Assembly: GCF_039533685.1 (NCBI RefSeq)
Contig: NZ_BAAATZ010000029.1
Coordinates: 62,001 to 126,000, forward strand
Direction of reading: 5' to 3'
Origin: Actinocorallia aurantiaca
GTDB taxonomy: Bacteria; Actinomycetota; Actinomycetes; Streptosporangiales; Streptosporangiaceae
DNA: 64,000 bases
Under the pieces are notes generated by a model. That model saw only the letters and a program-made list of their open reading frames with translations, searched no databases and had not been told where the DNA came from. Shown here one piece after another: positions 25,848 to 33,321 of this stretch; within the stretch, counting starts at the first letter, position 1, and each line of letters starts with the position of its first letter. The position numbers and the translations under genes were made by a program.

Positions 25848-26422
25848 TGGACGGCTTCCTTTCGGCCGGGCAGTTCACGCGGGCCGGGGGTGAAGACGCG
25901 GCGTGCGGTGCCGATGTCACCGCGGTAGGCGCCGACGGGGCCGGTGAGCAGGAAGGGCAGCGGGATGCGGCGCTGGCGTGCGGTGAACCCCCACGTCCCG
26001 ATGCCCAGGTAGACGCCGGGCGCGGCGCGGCGGACCTCGTCGACCATGTTGATCGCCCCGCACATCGAGCCGTAGGCGCGGTAGACCAGCGTGTAGGCGG
26101 GGCGGCCGTCATAGCGCGACGGCGCGATGAGCGTGTGCATCGCATAGCGCTGCCGGACGCGGCCGAACTGGCGGAAGGTGTTGTAGCCGCGCCCGGTCCG
26201 GCCGTCGACGGGCCGGAACGCCTTGCACAGCCAGGGCGCGAACGGGTTCGACACCGTCGCGCGCCCGGTCACCGAGGCGAACACGCCGGGCTGGGCCAGC
26301 AGCCGGGCGGTGTACTCCCCGTCCATCTCCTCGATCTCCGGGGCGGGCAGCGTGGCGAAGAACGCCAGCAGCTCGGTCGTGTTCCGCCCGAGCAGCTCGG
26401 CAGCCGCGGGGTCGGTCTCCAT
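25844..26422 (-). CDS. Conserved-looking protein of unknown function
   Basis: Not recognised; about 192 residues from ATG 26422 (METDPAAAEL), preceded by AGGTGGG. An ATG at 26458 would add twelve residues but lies inside the operator. Seen: no signal peptide or clear TM helix; tryptophan/glycine-rich segments (SNPFAPWLCKAF, GRGYNTFRQFG, YLGIGTWGF); PLPFLLTGPVGAYRGDIG near the end. Coupled to the saccharopine-dehydrogenase-like gene and SDR as first gene of the operon divergent from TetR. The context suggests lipid or steroid-like redox metabolism, but no function is assigned. Confidence 0.7.
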   Translation of the reverse strand: METDPAAAELLGRNTTELLAFFATLPAPEIEEMDGEYTARLLAQPGVFASVTGRATVSNPFAPWLCKAFRPVDGRTGRGYNTFRQFGRVRQRYAMHTLIAPSRYDGRPAYTLVYRAYGSMCGAINMVDEVRRAAPGVYLGIGTWGFTARQRRIPLPFLLTGPVGAYRGDIGTARRVFTPGPRELPGRKEAVQ

Positions 26423-26440
26423 GGAGGGGTCCCACCTCAC

Positions 26441-26461
26441 TTCTTGAATGGTCCTCAAGAA
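26441..26461. promoter_or_regulatory. TetR operator copy 1 (TTCTTGA-N7-TCAAGAA)
   Basis: Perfect 21-base inverted repeat with seven-base arms, just upstream of the minus-strand operon. It is repeated 31 bases on at 26472-26492. Confidence 0.75.
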
Positions 26462-26471
26462 ACTTAGCGTG

Positions 26472-26492
26472 TTCTTGAGGGGCGTTCAAGAT
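26472..26492. promoter_or_regulatory. TetR operator copy 2 (TTCTTGA-N7-TCAAGAT)
   Basis: Second copy of the repeat, one arm base changed, 12 bases before the TetR start. Tandem copies on one face of the helix (31-base centre spacing) suggest two cooperating dimers. Confidence 0.75.
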
Positions 26493-26503
26493 AGGGTGTG
26501 GGG

Positions 26504-27061
26504 GTGCCCCGGAACCGACGTCCCCAGGATCGCGAGGAGAAACGCGAAGAGATCCTCGCCGCCGCCCAGCGGCTGTTCATCGACGACGGCTACGAGTCGG
26601 CGTCCATGGGCCAGATCGCCAAGAGCGCCGGCGTCACCGTCAACACGATCTACTGGTACTTCCGCGACAAGGACGACCTGCTCGTCGCCGTCCTGGACCG
26701 GCTGCTGGCCGAGGCCCTCGCCCAGTACGCGACCATCGCCGACCGGCCGCTCAACGACCGGCTCCTGTGGGCCGTCGACCAGCTCGAAAGGCTGCACGGC
26801 CTCGTCAACACCGTCCACACCCGCGCCCCGGCCTCACCCGCCGTCCACACCTGGCACACCGGCTTCCACGAACTCGCCGCCACCCTGGTCGTCGACGACC
26901 TCCGCAAAACAGGCGCCGCCGAAGCCGACCTACCCGCCATGACCGCGATCGGCACCTTCGTCATCGAGGGCCTCCTCACCCACCGGCACGACGACGCCGA
27001 CAAACGAGCCGTGATCGACCTCCTCGTCCACAAGCTCACCACCGTGCCGACCCGAAGCTGA
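26504..27061 (+). CDS. TetR-family regulator
   Basis: About 185 residues. Seen: REEILAAAQRLFIDDGYESASMGQIAKSAGVTVNTIYWYFRDKDDLLVAVLDRL, a standard TetR helix-turn-helix with TVNTIYWYF recognition helix (about residues 13-66), then a helical ligand-binding domain. GTG starts at 26498 and 26504 are both possible. Divergent from the unknown/saccharopine-dehydrogenase-like/SDR operon with two TTCTTGA-N7-TCAAGAA repeats in the gap, so an autoregulated local repressor is likely. Confidence 0.9.
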   Translation: MPRNRRPQDREEKREEILAAAQRLFIDDGYESASMGQIAKSAGVTVNTIYWYFRDKDDLLVAVLDRLLAEALAQYATIADRPLNDRLLWAVDQLERLHGLVNTVHTRAPASPAVHTWHTGFHELAATLVVDDLRKTGAAEADLPAMTAIGTFVIEGLLTHRHDDADKRAVIDLLVHKLTTVPTRS

Positions 27062-27224
27062 CCGGAAGCCGTCCCGCCGCACCAAGCGGATCCGCATCGC
27101 GGCAGTGAACGGCGGCAACGCCTCAGCTCCCGGCGGGGGTGTGGGGAATCGTTCTTCGATTTACAACACCCTGCTCGAAGCCCTCTTCACGACCCGCCCA
27201 CTCGGAGCGCACGTGTCGAGAAAC

Positions 27225-27265
27225 ATGTAGCCGGCCTCCTCGCTCACCAGGAACGCGCAGGCGGC
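27225..27265 (-). repeat. 41-bp exact copy of the 3' part of the SDR gene at 28.6 kb
   Basis: Identical over 41 bases to 28644-28684, which encodes the segment ACAFLVSEEAGY near the C-terminus of the SDR gene at 28601-29344. Same orientation as the source. It has no start or stop context of its own and is fused to the CoA-transferase fragment that follows. Confidence 0.85.
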
Positions 27266-27269
27266 ACCG

Positions 27270-27388
27270 CCGAAATCAAGGGCCGCACCCTCGCCGAGCG
27301 CAGCCGCCGCCTGATCGCCGTCGTCCAGCCCGACTTCCGGAAAGATCTGGAGCGGGGGGCCCACACCATCCAGCGGCGGGGGTTCTAG
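27270..27388 (+). pseudogene. 3' remnant of an acetyl-CoA hydrolase/transferase gene
   Basis: In frame it reads AEIKGRTLAERSRRLIAVVQ then PDFRKDLERGAHTIQRRGF and stop: the last 39 or so residues of a family I CoA-transferase. It is about 89% identical in DNA to 17159-17275, the end of the intact gene at 16004-17275, with synonymous and conservative changes. No upstream body or start is present. Either a diverged copy of that gene or the end of a lost paralogue. Confidence 0.85.
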
Positions 27389-27430
27389 AGCTTTTAACAG
27401 AGTGGGAGCGAGGTTCCGCGATACGGATTC

Positions 27431-27898
27431 TCATGTCGCGTCGGGCGAGAGAGCGAGTCGAAAGACGATCCGGTCGGCCGCCGGGCCGTTGTATCCGGGT
27501 ACGGGACCCGCGACAGAGAATCCCATCGCGACGTGGAAGACGATGGAACCACGGTTCTGCGGCGAGGTGATCGCCTGGACTTCCGTCCGGTTCCCGGTCG
27601 CGGCGAGTTCGAAGAATCGCCGGTAGAGCCGACGTGCCACTCCAGTGCCGCGAATACGCGGTGCGACACCGGCGAAGTGGATGTAGCCCGTATCGGGCAT
27701 CGAGGGCGACAGGAACCCGATGAGGAATCCCGCCAGTCCGTCACCGTCCTCGGCGACCAGGCTGGGGCGGTGAAAGTGGTCCAGGAACAGACGAGGAAGG
27801 ACCGACCGAACCGGCCGTCCCCACCAGTGGTCCACCACGGCGATGATCTGATCGTAATCATCGGGCTCAGCAGCGCGCAGCCGCACTTCCCGGCTCAC
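27431..27898 (-). CDS. GNAT-family N-acetyltransferase
   Basis: 155 residues. Seen: VRLRAAEPDDYDQIIAVVDHWWGRPV, LVAEDGDGLAGFLIGFLSP, and the acetyl-CoA site VAPRIRGTGVARRLYRRFFELA (R-x-x-G-x-A, about residue 85), then TSPQNRGSIVFHVAMGF. A complete single-domain acetyltransferase. Starts at GTG 27898 with no visible ribosome site; the sequence just upstream is the palindrome ATGATGCATCAT (27900-27911). The substrate is unknown and there is no clear link to the neighbouring catabolic operon. Confidence 0.82.
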   Translation of the reverse strand: MSREVRLRAAEPDDYDQIIAVVDHWWGRPVRSVLPRLFLDHFHRPSLVAEDGDGLAGFLIGFLSPSMPDTGYIHFAGVAPRIRGTGVARRLYRRFFELAATGNRTEVQAITSPQNRGSIVFHVAMGFSVAGPVPGYNGPAADRIVFRLALSPDAT

Positions 27899-27998
27899 GA
27901 TGATGCATCATTTCGGCGCCACTCCCCAGGGCCTACGGTCCATACTGCGGTAATCGGTTTGTTAGACCCTCTGAGGCCCTGGACGGGCGGTACGGGGT

Positions 27999-28604
27999 TC
28001 ATCGGCTGTCGGGGAGGTACGGGACGAGGGCGGCCTCGGGCTGTACTCCGAAGGAGCTGAGCGCCATGGCCAGCAGCTCGTACGTGCCGACGGTGAAGAC
28101 GACGTCCATGAGCTGCCGGTCGTCGAACTCCCGGGCCAGGATGCCCCAGGTCGCGCCTCCTACGGCCCCGTCGGAGAGCAGTTCGTCGGCTGCTCGCACC
28201 AGGGCCCGCTCGAGAGGGGGCCAGCCCGGTGCGTCCGGGCCCTCGGCGACCCGGGCGATCTCCTCGGGGGAGAGTCCGGCCTTCTCGGCGAGGATCGTGT
28301 GCTGGGCCCATTCGTAGCCGCAGTTCCGTAGTGCCGCGACCCGCAGGATGAGCAGTTCTCGTTGCCGGGCCGTCAGCGTCGAGCCGTACAGGAGGTGGCC
28401 GTTGAAGGTGAGGAAGGCCTTCGCCAGCTCCGGGTAGCGGGCGAAGGTGCCGAGCAGGTTGCTCCCGGACTGGCGGTCCTCGTCCGGCCCGTCGCCTTTG
28501 ACGGCGGACCGGAATCCGCCGATGAACTCCGCCATCTCCGGTGACCACTCGGCCTTGGGCAGGGGAGGTATCCGGGCCGCCGTCTCCTCTCCGGACGCCG
28601 TCAT
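27999..28604 (-). CDS. Carboxymuconolactone decarboxylase / AhpD-fold protein
   Basis: 201 residues. Seen: LLGTFARYPELAKAFLTFNGHLLYGSTLTARQRELLILRVAALRNCGYEWAQHTILAEKAGLS, the core CMD motif with one Cys and a His seven residues on (CGYEWAQH) instead of CxxC. Members act as gamma-carboxymuconolactone decarboxylases, peroxidase-like proteins or uncharacterised ring-opening enzymes. The EWAQH variant is common in actinobacterial catabolic clusters. It is the last gene of the long minus-strand operon; its ATG at 28604 overlaps the end of the SDR gene. Confidence 0.85.
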   Translation of the reverse strand: MTASGEETAARIPPLPKAEWSPEMAEFIGGFRSAVKGDGPDEDRQSGSNLLGTFARYPELAKAFLTFNGHLLYGSTLTARQRELLILRVAALRNCGYEWAQHTILAEKAGLSPEEIARVAEGPDAPGWPPLERALVRAADELLSDGAVGGATWGILAREFDDRQLMDVVFTVGTYELLAMALSSFGVQPEAALVPYLPDSR

Positions 28605-29344
28605 GTGTTGCGTCCGCCGTTGACGCCGATGACCTGACCCGTGATGTAGCCGGCCTCCTCGCTCACCAGGAACGCGCAGGCGGCGGCGACGTCCTCGGGC
28701 CGCCCGATCCGGCCGACCGGGGTCTGCCTCGTCTGCTGCTCGAGGTCGACGAAGCCCCGCTCCACGGTGTCGCGGAGCATGGGCGAGTCGATGAATCCGG
28801 GCGGGATCGTGTTGACCGTGATGCCTTTCGGGGAGAACTCCAGCGCCAGGACCTTGGTGAGGCCCACGACCCCGGACTTCGCCGCCACATAGGCGGCCAT
28901 CCTGGACGAGCCGCTGTGCACGCTCGACGACGAGATGTTGACGATGCGGCCCCAGCCCTCATCGAGCATGTCCGGGAGCACCGCCTGGCAGCAGGAGAAC
29001 GTGCCCGTGAGGTTGACGGCCAGCAGCCGGTTCCAGTCCTCGGCGGTGACCTCGAGGGAGGGCTGGACGACGGCCAGCCCGGCGTTGTTCACCAGGATCG
29101 CCGGCCGTCCCAGCCGGGCCCGCACCTCCGCGACCCCGGCGTCGACGGCCGCGCGGTCGGTCACGTCGACGGCCAGCCCGACGGCTTTCCCGCCTTCCTT
29201 CTCGATCGAGGCCGCCGTGTCCCGGGCCGCCTCGCCGTTGAGGTCGAAGATCGCCACCAGGGCCCCGTCGGCGGCCAGCCGCCGGCTGACGGCCTCGCCG
29301 ATCCCCGAGGCCCCGCCGGTGACGATGGCCGTACGCGCGCTCAT
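28601..29344 (-). CDS. SDR family oxidoreductase (FabG-like)
   Basis: 247 residues, FabG-like. Seen: TAIVTGGASGIGEAVSRRLAADG, LVNNAGLAVV, NISSSSVHSGSSRMAAYVAAKSG with the Ser and YxxxK, IPPGFIDSPM, and ITGQVIGVNGG at the end. Probably dehydrogenates a 3-hydroxyacyl-CoA or ring alcohol. The start overlaps the stop of the TauD gene (ATGA). A 41-base piece of its 3' part is duplicated at 27225-27265. Confidence 0.92.
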   Translation of the reverse strand: MSARTAIVTGGASGIGEAVSRRLAADGALVAIFDLNGEAARDTAASIEKEGGKAVGLAVDVTDRAAVDAGVAEVRARLGRPAILVNNAGLAVVQPSLEVTAEDWNRLLAVNLTGTFSCCQAVLPDMLDEGWGRIVNISSSSVHSGSSRMAAYVAAKSGVVGLTKVLALEFSPKGITVNTIPPGFIDSPMLRDTVERGFVDLEQQTRQTPVGRIGRPEDVAAACAFLVSEEAGYITGQVIGVNGGRNT

Positions 29345-30168
29345 TTGATCGACTCGTCTCCGAGGAGGGTCGTGCGGTGCATCCTGCGCGGTTCCGTCCG
29401 GTCGAAGGCGCAGGCCCGGTGGACCAGGCCCCGGTTGTCCCACATGACCATGTCGCCGACCGACCAGGAGTGGCGGAGCACCCGGTCGGGGGCGGTGGCC
29501 CGCCGTTCGAGGTCCGCCAGCAGGGCGCGGCCCTCCTCGACGTCCATTCCGGCGATGTGCGAGGCGGTCGCCCCGAACACCAGCGAGCGCCGCCCGGACC
29601 GGTGCTCCCACACCAGGGGAAGCTCCCGGACGGCCCGAGAGGCCCACTCCTCCAGCTGCTCCGGAGTCGGGTTCGGGTAGGTCAGGCGCTGGATCGCCTC
29701 GAAGGTGTGAACCACCCGCAGGCCGGCGTACCGCTCCTTCTCCTCGTCGGACAGGAGGTCGTAGGCGGCGTAGGTGCTGGCGAACTCCGTCTCGCCGCCC
29801 TCCCGGGCGGTGACGCGGGCGCTCAGCACCGAGGCCTTCGCCGGGATCTCGTCCAGGGCGCCGTCGATGTGCCAGTAGTCGTTGCTGGCGAAGTACTCGA
29901 CGTTCGGGTTGCCGGGATCGAAGCTGATCTCCATGACGTTCGGGTTCGCGTACTTGGGGAACCGGGCCAGGTCGCCCAGCCTCCGGCAGAACTCCACCTG
30001 GGCGTGGTCGTCCACATGCAGCTCGCGGAACAGCAGCACACCGTACTCCTCGAGCGCCTCCATGCACGCCTCGGGGAACTCGTCGTCGTTCAGCAGGCGG
30101 TCGATACCGACGTCCAGGACCTCCGCCCCGACGTTCTCGCTCAACTTCCTCGTGGCGATGGCGGTCAT
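29341..30168 (-). CDS. TauD/TfdA-family Fe(II)/2-oxoglutarate dioxygenase
   Basis: 275 residues. Seen: the double-stranded beta-helix iron site H100-x-D102 (YWHIDG) with distal H at about 250 (NRGLVHRACAF), and a C-terminal RTEPRRMHRTTLLG with the arginine expected to bind 2-oxoglutarate. Family members hydroxylate sulfonates, aryloxyacids or acyl chains with loss of CO2 from 2-oxoglutarate. The gene is stitched by 4-base overlaps to the aldehyde dehydrogenase before it and the SDR after it, and a TPP lyase lies next upstream. Inference: it may 2-hydroxylate an acyl chain before lyase cleavage. Confidence 0.9.
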   Translation of the reverse strand: MTAIATRKLSENVGAEVLDVGIDRLLNDDEFPEACMEALEEYGVLLFRELHVDDHAQVEFCRRLGDLARFPKYANPNVMEISFDPGNPNVEYFASNDYWHIDGALDEIPAKASVLSARVTAREGGETEFASTYAAYDLLSDEEKERYAGLRVVHTFEAIQRLTYPNPTPEQLEEWASRAVRELPLVWEHRSGRRSLVFGATASHIAGMDVEEGRALLADLERRATAPDRVLRHSWSVGDMVMWDNRGLVHRACAFDRTEPRRMHRTTLLGDESIK

Positions 30169-31601
30169 GCGTCCTCCTCGTCGGGGGCGTAGCCGAGGAT
30201 GCCCTTGGTCTCCAGGTACTCGTGGAAGCCGAACTCGCCCCACTCGCGGCCGTTGCCGCTCTTCTTGTAGCCGCCGAAGGGGCAGGCGAAGTCGAAACCG
30301 CCGTTGATCGCGACCCAGCCCGCGCGGATGCGGCGGGCGACGGCGCGGGCCTGTGCCAGGTCGGCGCCCGCCACGTAGCCGGCGAGGCCGTACTCGGTGT
30401 CGTTCGCGATCTCGACGGCGTGGTCCACGTCGTCGTAGCCGAGGATCGTGAGGACCGGGCCGAAGATCTCCTCGCGGGCGATGGTCATGTCGTTGGTGAC
30501 GTCGGCGAAGACGGTGGGCTTCACGTAGAAGCCGCGCTCCAGCCCCTCGGGACGGCCGGGGCCGCCCGCCACCAGCGTGGCGCCCTCGTCGACGCCCTTC
30601 TGGATCAGCGCCTGGATCTTCTCGAACTGGGCTCCCGAGACCACCGGGCCGATCGTGAACTCGCCCTGGGGGTCGCCGACGGTGATCGCGGCGGCGGCCT
30701 CCCGGGCGATGCCGATGGCCTCCGCCATCCGCGCGGCGGGCACCAGCATGCGCGAGGGGGCGCTGCAGGTCTGCCCGGAGTTGCCCATCATGTCGCCGAC
30801 GCCCTGCGCGACGTTCGAGGCGAAGGCCTCGTCGTCCAGGATGATGTTCGGGCCCTTGCCGCCCAGCTCCTGGGTCACCCGCTTGACGGTCGGCGCGGCG
30901 TTCCGCGCGACCTCCACGCCTGCCCGCGTCGAGCCGGTGAAGGAGACCATGTCGACGCCGGGGTGGCTGGAGAGCGGCACGCCGACGCCGAGGCCGTCGC
31001 CCTGCACGAGGTTGAACACCCCGGCGGGCACGCCCGCGGCGTGCAGGATCTCGGCGAAGATCTGCCCGGTGAACGGCGACTGCTCCGACGGCTTGAGCAC
31101 CACGGTGCAGCCGGACGCCAGCGCGGGGAAGACCTTCACCGCGATCTGGTTCAGCGGCCAGTTCCACGGCGTGATCAGGCCGCAGACGCCGATCGGCTCC
31201 TTGACGACGAGCGTCGCGCCGCGCTGCTCCTCGAAGACGAAGCCCTTGAGCAGCTCGATCGCCGTGCCCAGGTGGCCGGCCCCGAGCCCGACCTGGAAGC
31301 CGCCGGCGAGCGCGGCCGGCGCGCCCATCTCCTCGGTCAGTGCCGAAGCGAGGTCGCCCGCGCGCTTTTGGTACTCCTCGAGGATGTTCTGGAGGACCTG
31401 GACCCGCTCCTCGCGGCTGGTCTCCGACCAGCTCGTGAAGGCGGACCTGGCGGCCGCGACGGCCCGGTCCACGTCGGCGGCCGAACCGGCCGCCACCTTG
31501 CCGCAGACCTCCTCGGTCGCGGGGTTCACCACGTCCATGGTCTGCGACTCGGCCGGGTCGACCCACTGCCCGCCGATGTAGAACTTCAGGTATTCACGCA
31601 T
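30165..31601 (-). CDS. Aldehyde dehydrogenase (NAD(P)+)
   Basis: 478 residues, complete ALDH. Seen: FYIGGQWVDP start, NAD-site PWNWPLNQIAVKVFPALASG, SFTGSTRAG, catalytic Glu245 in TQELGGKGPN and nucleophile Cys279 in SGQTCSAPSR, and EEIFGPVLTI. It oxidises an aldehyde to an acid. It follows the TPP lyase by 11 bases and overlaps TauD by 4. In an alpha-oxidation-like scheme it would oxidise the aldehyde released by the lyase. Confidence 0.94.
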   Translation of the reverse strand: MREYLKFYIGGQWVDPAESQTMDVVNPATEEVCGKVAAGSAADVDRAVAAARSAFTSWSETSREERVQVLQNILEEYQKRAGDLASALTEEMGAPAALAGGFQVGLGAGHLGTAIELLKGFVFEEQRGATLVVKEPIGVCGLITPWNWPLNQIAVKVFPALASGCTVVLKPSEQSPFTGQIFAEILHAAGVPAGVFNLVQGDGLGVGVPLSSHPGVDMVSFTGSTRAGVEVARNAAPTVKRVTQELGGKGPNIILDDEAFASNVAQGVGDMMGNSGQTCSAPSRMLVPAARMAEAIGIAREAAAAITVGDPQGEFTIGPVVSGAQFEKIQALIQKGVDEGATLVAGGPGRPEGLERGFYVKPTVFADVTNDMTIAREEIFGPVLTILGYDDVDHAVEIANDTEYGLAGYVAGADLAQARAVARRIRAGWVAINGGFDFACPFGGYKKSGNGREWGEFGFHEYLETKGILGYAPDEEDA

Positions 31602-31612
31602 GGCCTGCCCCT

Positions 31613-33319
31613 TCACTGGGTTCCTTCCGCGTACCAGGTGCGGAACTCGTCGTAACTCGGCATCTCCTCCGAGTTGGCCTTCGGGTCGACCGCCACGTGG
31701 ATGACGGCGGTCCTGCCGCTGGCGTAGGCGCGCTTGATGGCGGGCGCGATGTCCTCGTCGCGTTCGACGTACTCGCCGTAGCAGCCGAAGCCCTCGGCGA
31801 CCTTGTCCAGGCGCGTGTTCTTGCTCCAGTGCGTGCCCGTCTCCAGCGACCCCTGGCCGAAGGTGCGCTTGTAGACGCCCACCTCCAGGCCCCAGGCGTA
31901 GTCGACGGCGACGACGCAGACGAGCGGCAGGTTCAGGCGCGCCGCCGTCTCCAGCTCGGCGATGTGGAACTGGAAGGAGGAGTCCCCGGTGATGAGCATC
32001 ATGGGCCGCCGGCCGCCGTCCGCGACTCCCGCGCCGACGGCGTAGGGGAGCCCCGTGCCCAGGTGGCCGAAGTTCTGGTTCCACATGACGTCGTGCGGCT
32101 TGGCCTGCGAGTAGGTCCAGCCGAAGATCGTGGTGGCGCCGCCGTCGCGCACCATGATGCCGTCCGGCGGGAAGACCTTGGTCGCCTCGACGATCAGGCG
32201 TGCCGGGTGCACGGGCGACATGCCGGAGGGGGCGGTCTCCGCCAGCTCCGCCAGCCGGGCCGCGTCCTGCCTGATCCAGCCTTCGAGTTCCGGCGACGCG
32301 GTGCGCGGCGTGTCCTTGAGCGCCTCGACGAGCTGCGGGACGACCGCCCGCAGGTCTCCCACCAGGGGGATGTCGATCGGGCGGTTCACGCCGATCGCCT
32401 CGGAGTCCTGCTCGACGAGGATCCAGGTGCGTTCGGCCTCGCCCGCGACCCAGTGGCGGCCGCGCCCGTAGTGGACCGGCTCGCCGAGTTCGGTGCCGAG
32501 GGCCAGGCACAGGTCCGACTGGACCACCGCGTCGATCGCCGAGGGCGAGAAGCCGTACGGGAAGGTGCGGTCCTCCAGGCCCTCGATGTAGGAGGTGCCG
32601 CCGGAGGTCTGGATGACCGGGCAGGCCATCAGGTCGGCGAGCGCCCTGACCGCCTCTCCGGTGCGCGAGGTGTGGACGCCGTGCCCGACGAGGAGGATCG
32701 GCTGCTTCGCGGCACGGATGGCCTCCGCTGCCTTGGCGACCAGGTCGGGACCGGCCTGCTGGCCGACCAGGCGGTAGGCCGAGGGCGGCAGCGCCGCCGG
32801 GACGTCCAGCTCCTCCTGGATCACGTGGGAGGGGTATTCGATGTAGACCGGGCCGGGCGTTCCCGACATGGCCCTGCGGATGCCCTCGCGGACGACCTCG
32901 TCGGTCTGGTCGGCGTACTCGAGGCTGGCGCTGTACTTCACCGAGGCCTCGAACAGCGGGGACTGCTGGACGAACTGGATCCGGCCGCGGCGGACCCGCT
33001 GCTCGGTGATGCGCGCGCGCTGCCCGCCCAGGAAGACGACCGGGGAGTTCTCCACCAGGGCGCACATCATGGCCGGGGCCAGGTTGGCCATGCCCGGGCC
33101 GAGCGTGCCGATGCACACCGCGGGCTTTCCGGTCATCCGCGACACGGCTTCGGCCATGAAGCCGCCCGACGCCTCGTGGTGGGGGGCGACCACGGTCCAG
33201 CCGCGCTCCTCGGCGAGGTGGAACATGTGCACGAAGTTCGGATCGGGGATGCCGAAGATCGTGTTGATGCCCTCGGCCTCGAAGAGGTCGAGGATGCGTT
33301 CGTAGACTTTGACCGGCAT
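31613..33319 (-). CDS. ThDP-dependent lyase (oxalyl-CoA decarboxylase/2-hydroxyacyl-CoA lyase-like)
   Basis: 568 residues with the three domains of acetolactate-synthase-like enzymes. Seen: the catalytic Glu49 in APHHEASGGFMAEA; CIGTLGPGMANLAPAMMCALVENSPVVFLGG; and the cofactor motif beginning GDSS at 445, with Asp473 (VVAVDYAWG) where the usual motif has Asn. GDS rather than GDG occurs in oxalyl-CoA decarboxylase-type members. Family reactions include decarboxylation and cleavage of 2-hydroxyacyl-CoA to formyl-CoA plus aldehyde. The neighbours (dioxygenase, ALDH) fit the second. The substrate is not proven; acetolactate synthase itself is unlikely in this setting. Confidence 0.85.
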   Translation of the reverse strand: MPVKVYERILDLFEAEGINTIFGIPDPNFVHMFHLAEERGWTVVAPHHEASGGFMAEAVSRMTGKPAVCIGTLGPGMANLAPAMMCALVENSPVVFLGGQRARITEQRVRRGRIQFVQQSPLFEASVKYSASLEYADQTDEVVREGIRRAMSGTPGPVYIEYPSHVIQEELDVPAALPPSAYRLVGQQAGPDLVAKAAEAIRAAKQPILLVGHGVHTSRTGEAVRALADLMACPVIQTSGGTSYIEGLEDRTFPYGFSPSAIDAVVQSDLCLALGTELGEPVHYGRGRHWVAGEAERTWILVEQDSEAIGVNRPIDIPLVGDLRAVVPQLVEALKDTPRTASPELEGWIRQDAARLAELAETAPSGMSPVHPARLIVEATKVFPPDGIMVRDGGATTIFGWTYSQAKPHDVMWNQNFGHLGTGLPYAVGAGVADGGRRPMMLITGDSSFQFHIAELETAARLNLPLVCVVAVDYAWGLEVGVYKRTFGQGSLETGTHWSKNTRLDKVAEGFGCYGEYVERDEDIAPAIKRAYASGRTAVIHVAVDPKANSEEMPSYDEFRTWYAEGTQ

Positions 33320-33321
33320 GC

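Larger units (their letters stand above)
27062..27430. other. Intergenic stretch holding a recombination scar
   Basis: 369 bases without an intact gene. The first part (27062-27224) shows no recognisable coding or regulatory pattern. 27225-27388 is a composite of two displaced gene fragments (separate entries). 27389-27430 is short and featureless. Confidence 0.6.

Noticed and set aside
27161..27364. 67-codon minus-strand frame in the scar
   Set aside because: It merely reads across the joined SDR and CoA-transferase fragments.
27225..27388. Insertion sequence or attachment site
   Set aside because: No transposase, terminal inverted repeats or tRNA; the pieces derive from catabolic genes.
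27900..27911. ATGATGCATCAT palindrome as an operator for the GNAT gene
   Set aside because: Single 12-base copy with no second occurrence; could easily be chance.
30165..33116. A 983-codon open frame on the minus strand spanning the TPP lyase and ALDH
   Set aside because: Only its last part matches a family (the ALDH, starting at 31601). The rest is an arginine/glycine-rich shadow of the lyase frame, common in GC-rich DNA.
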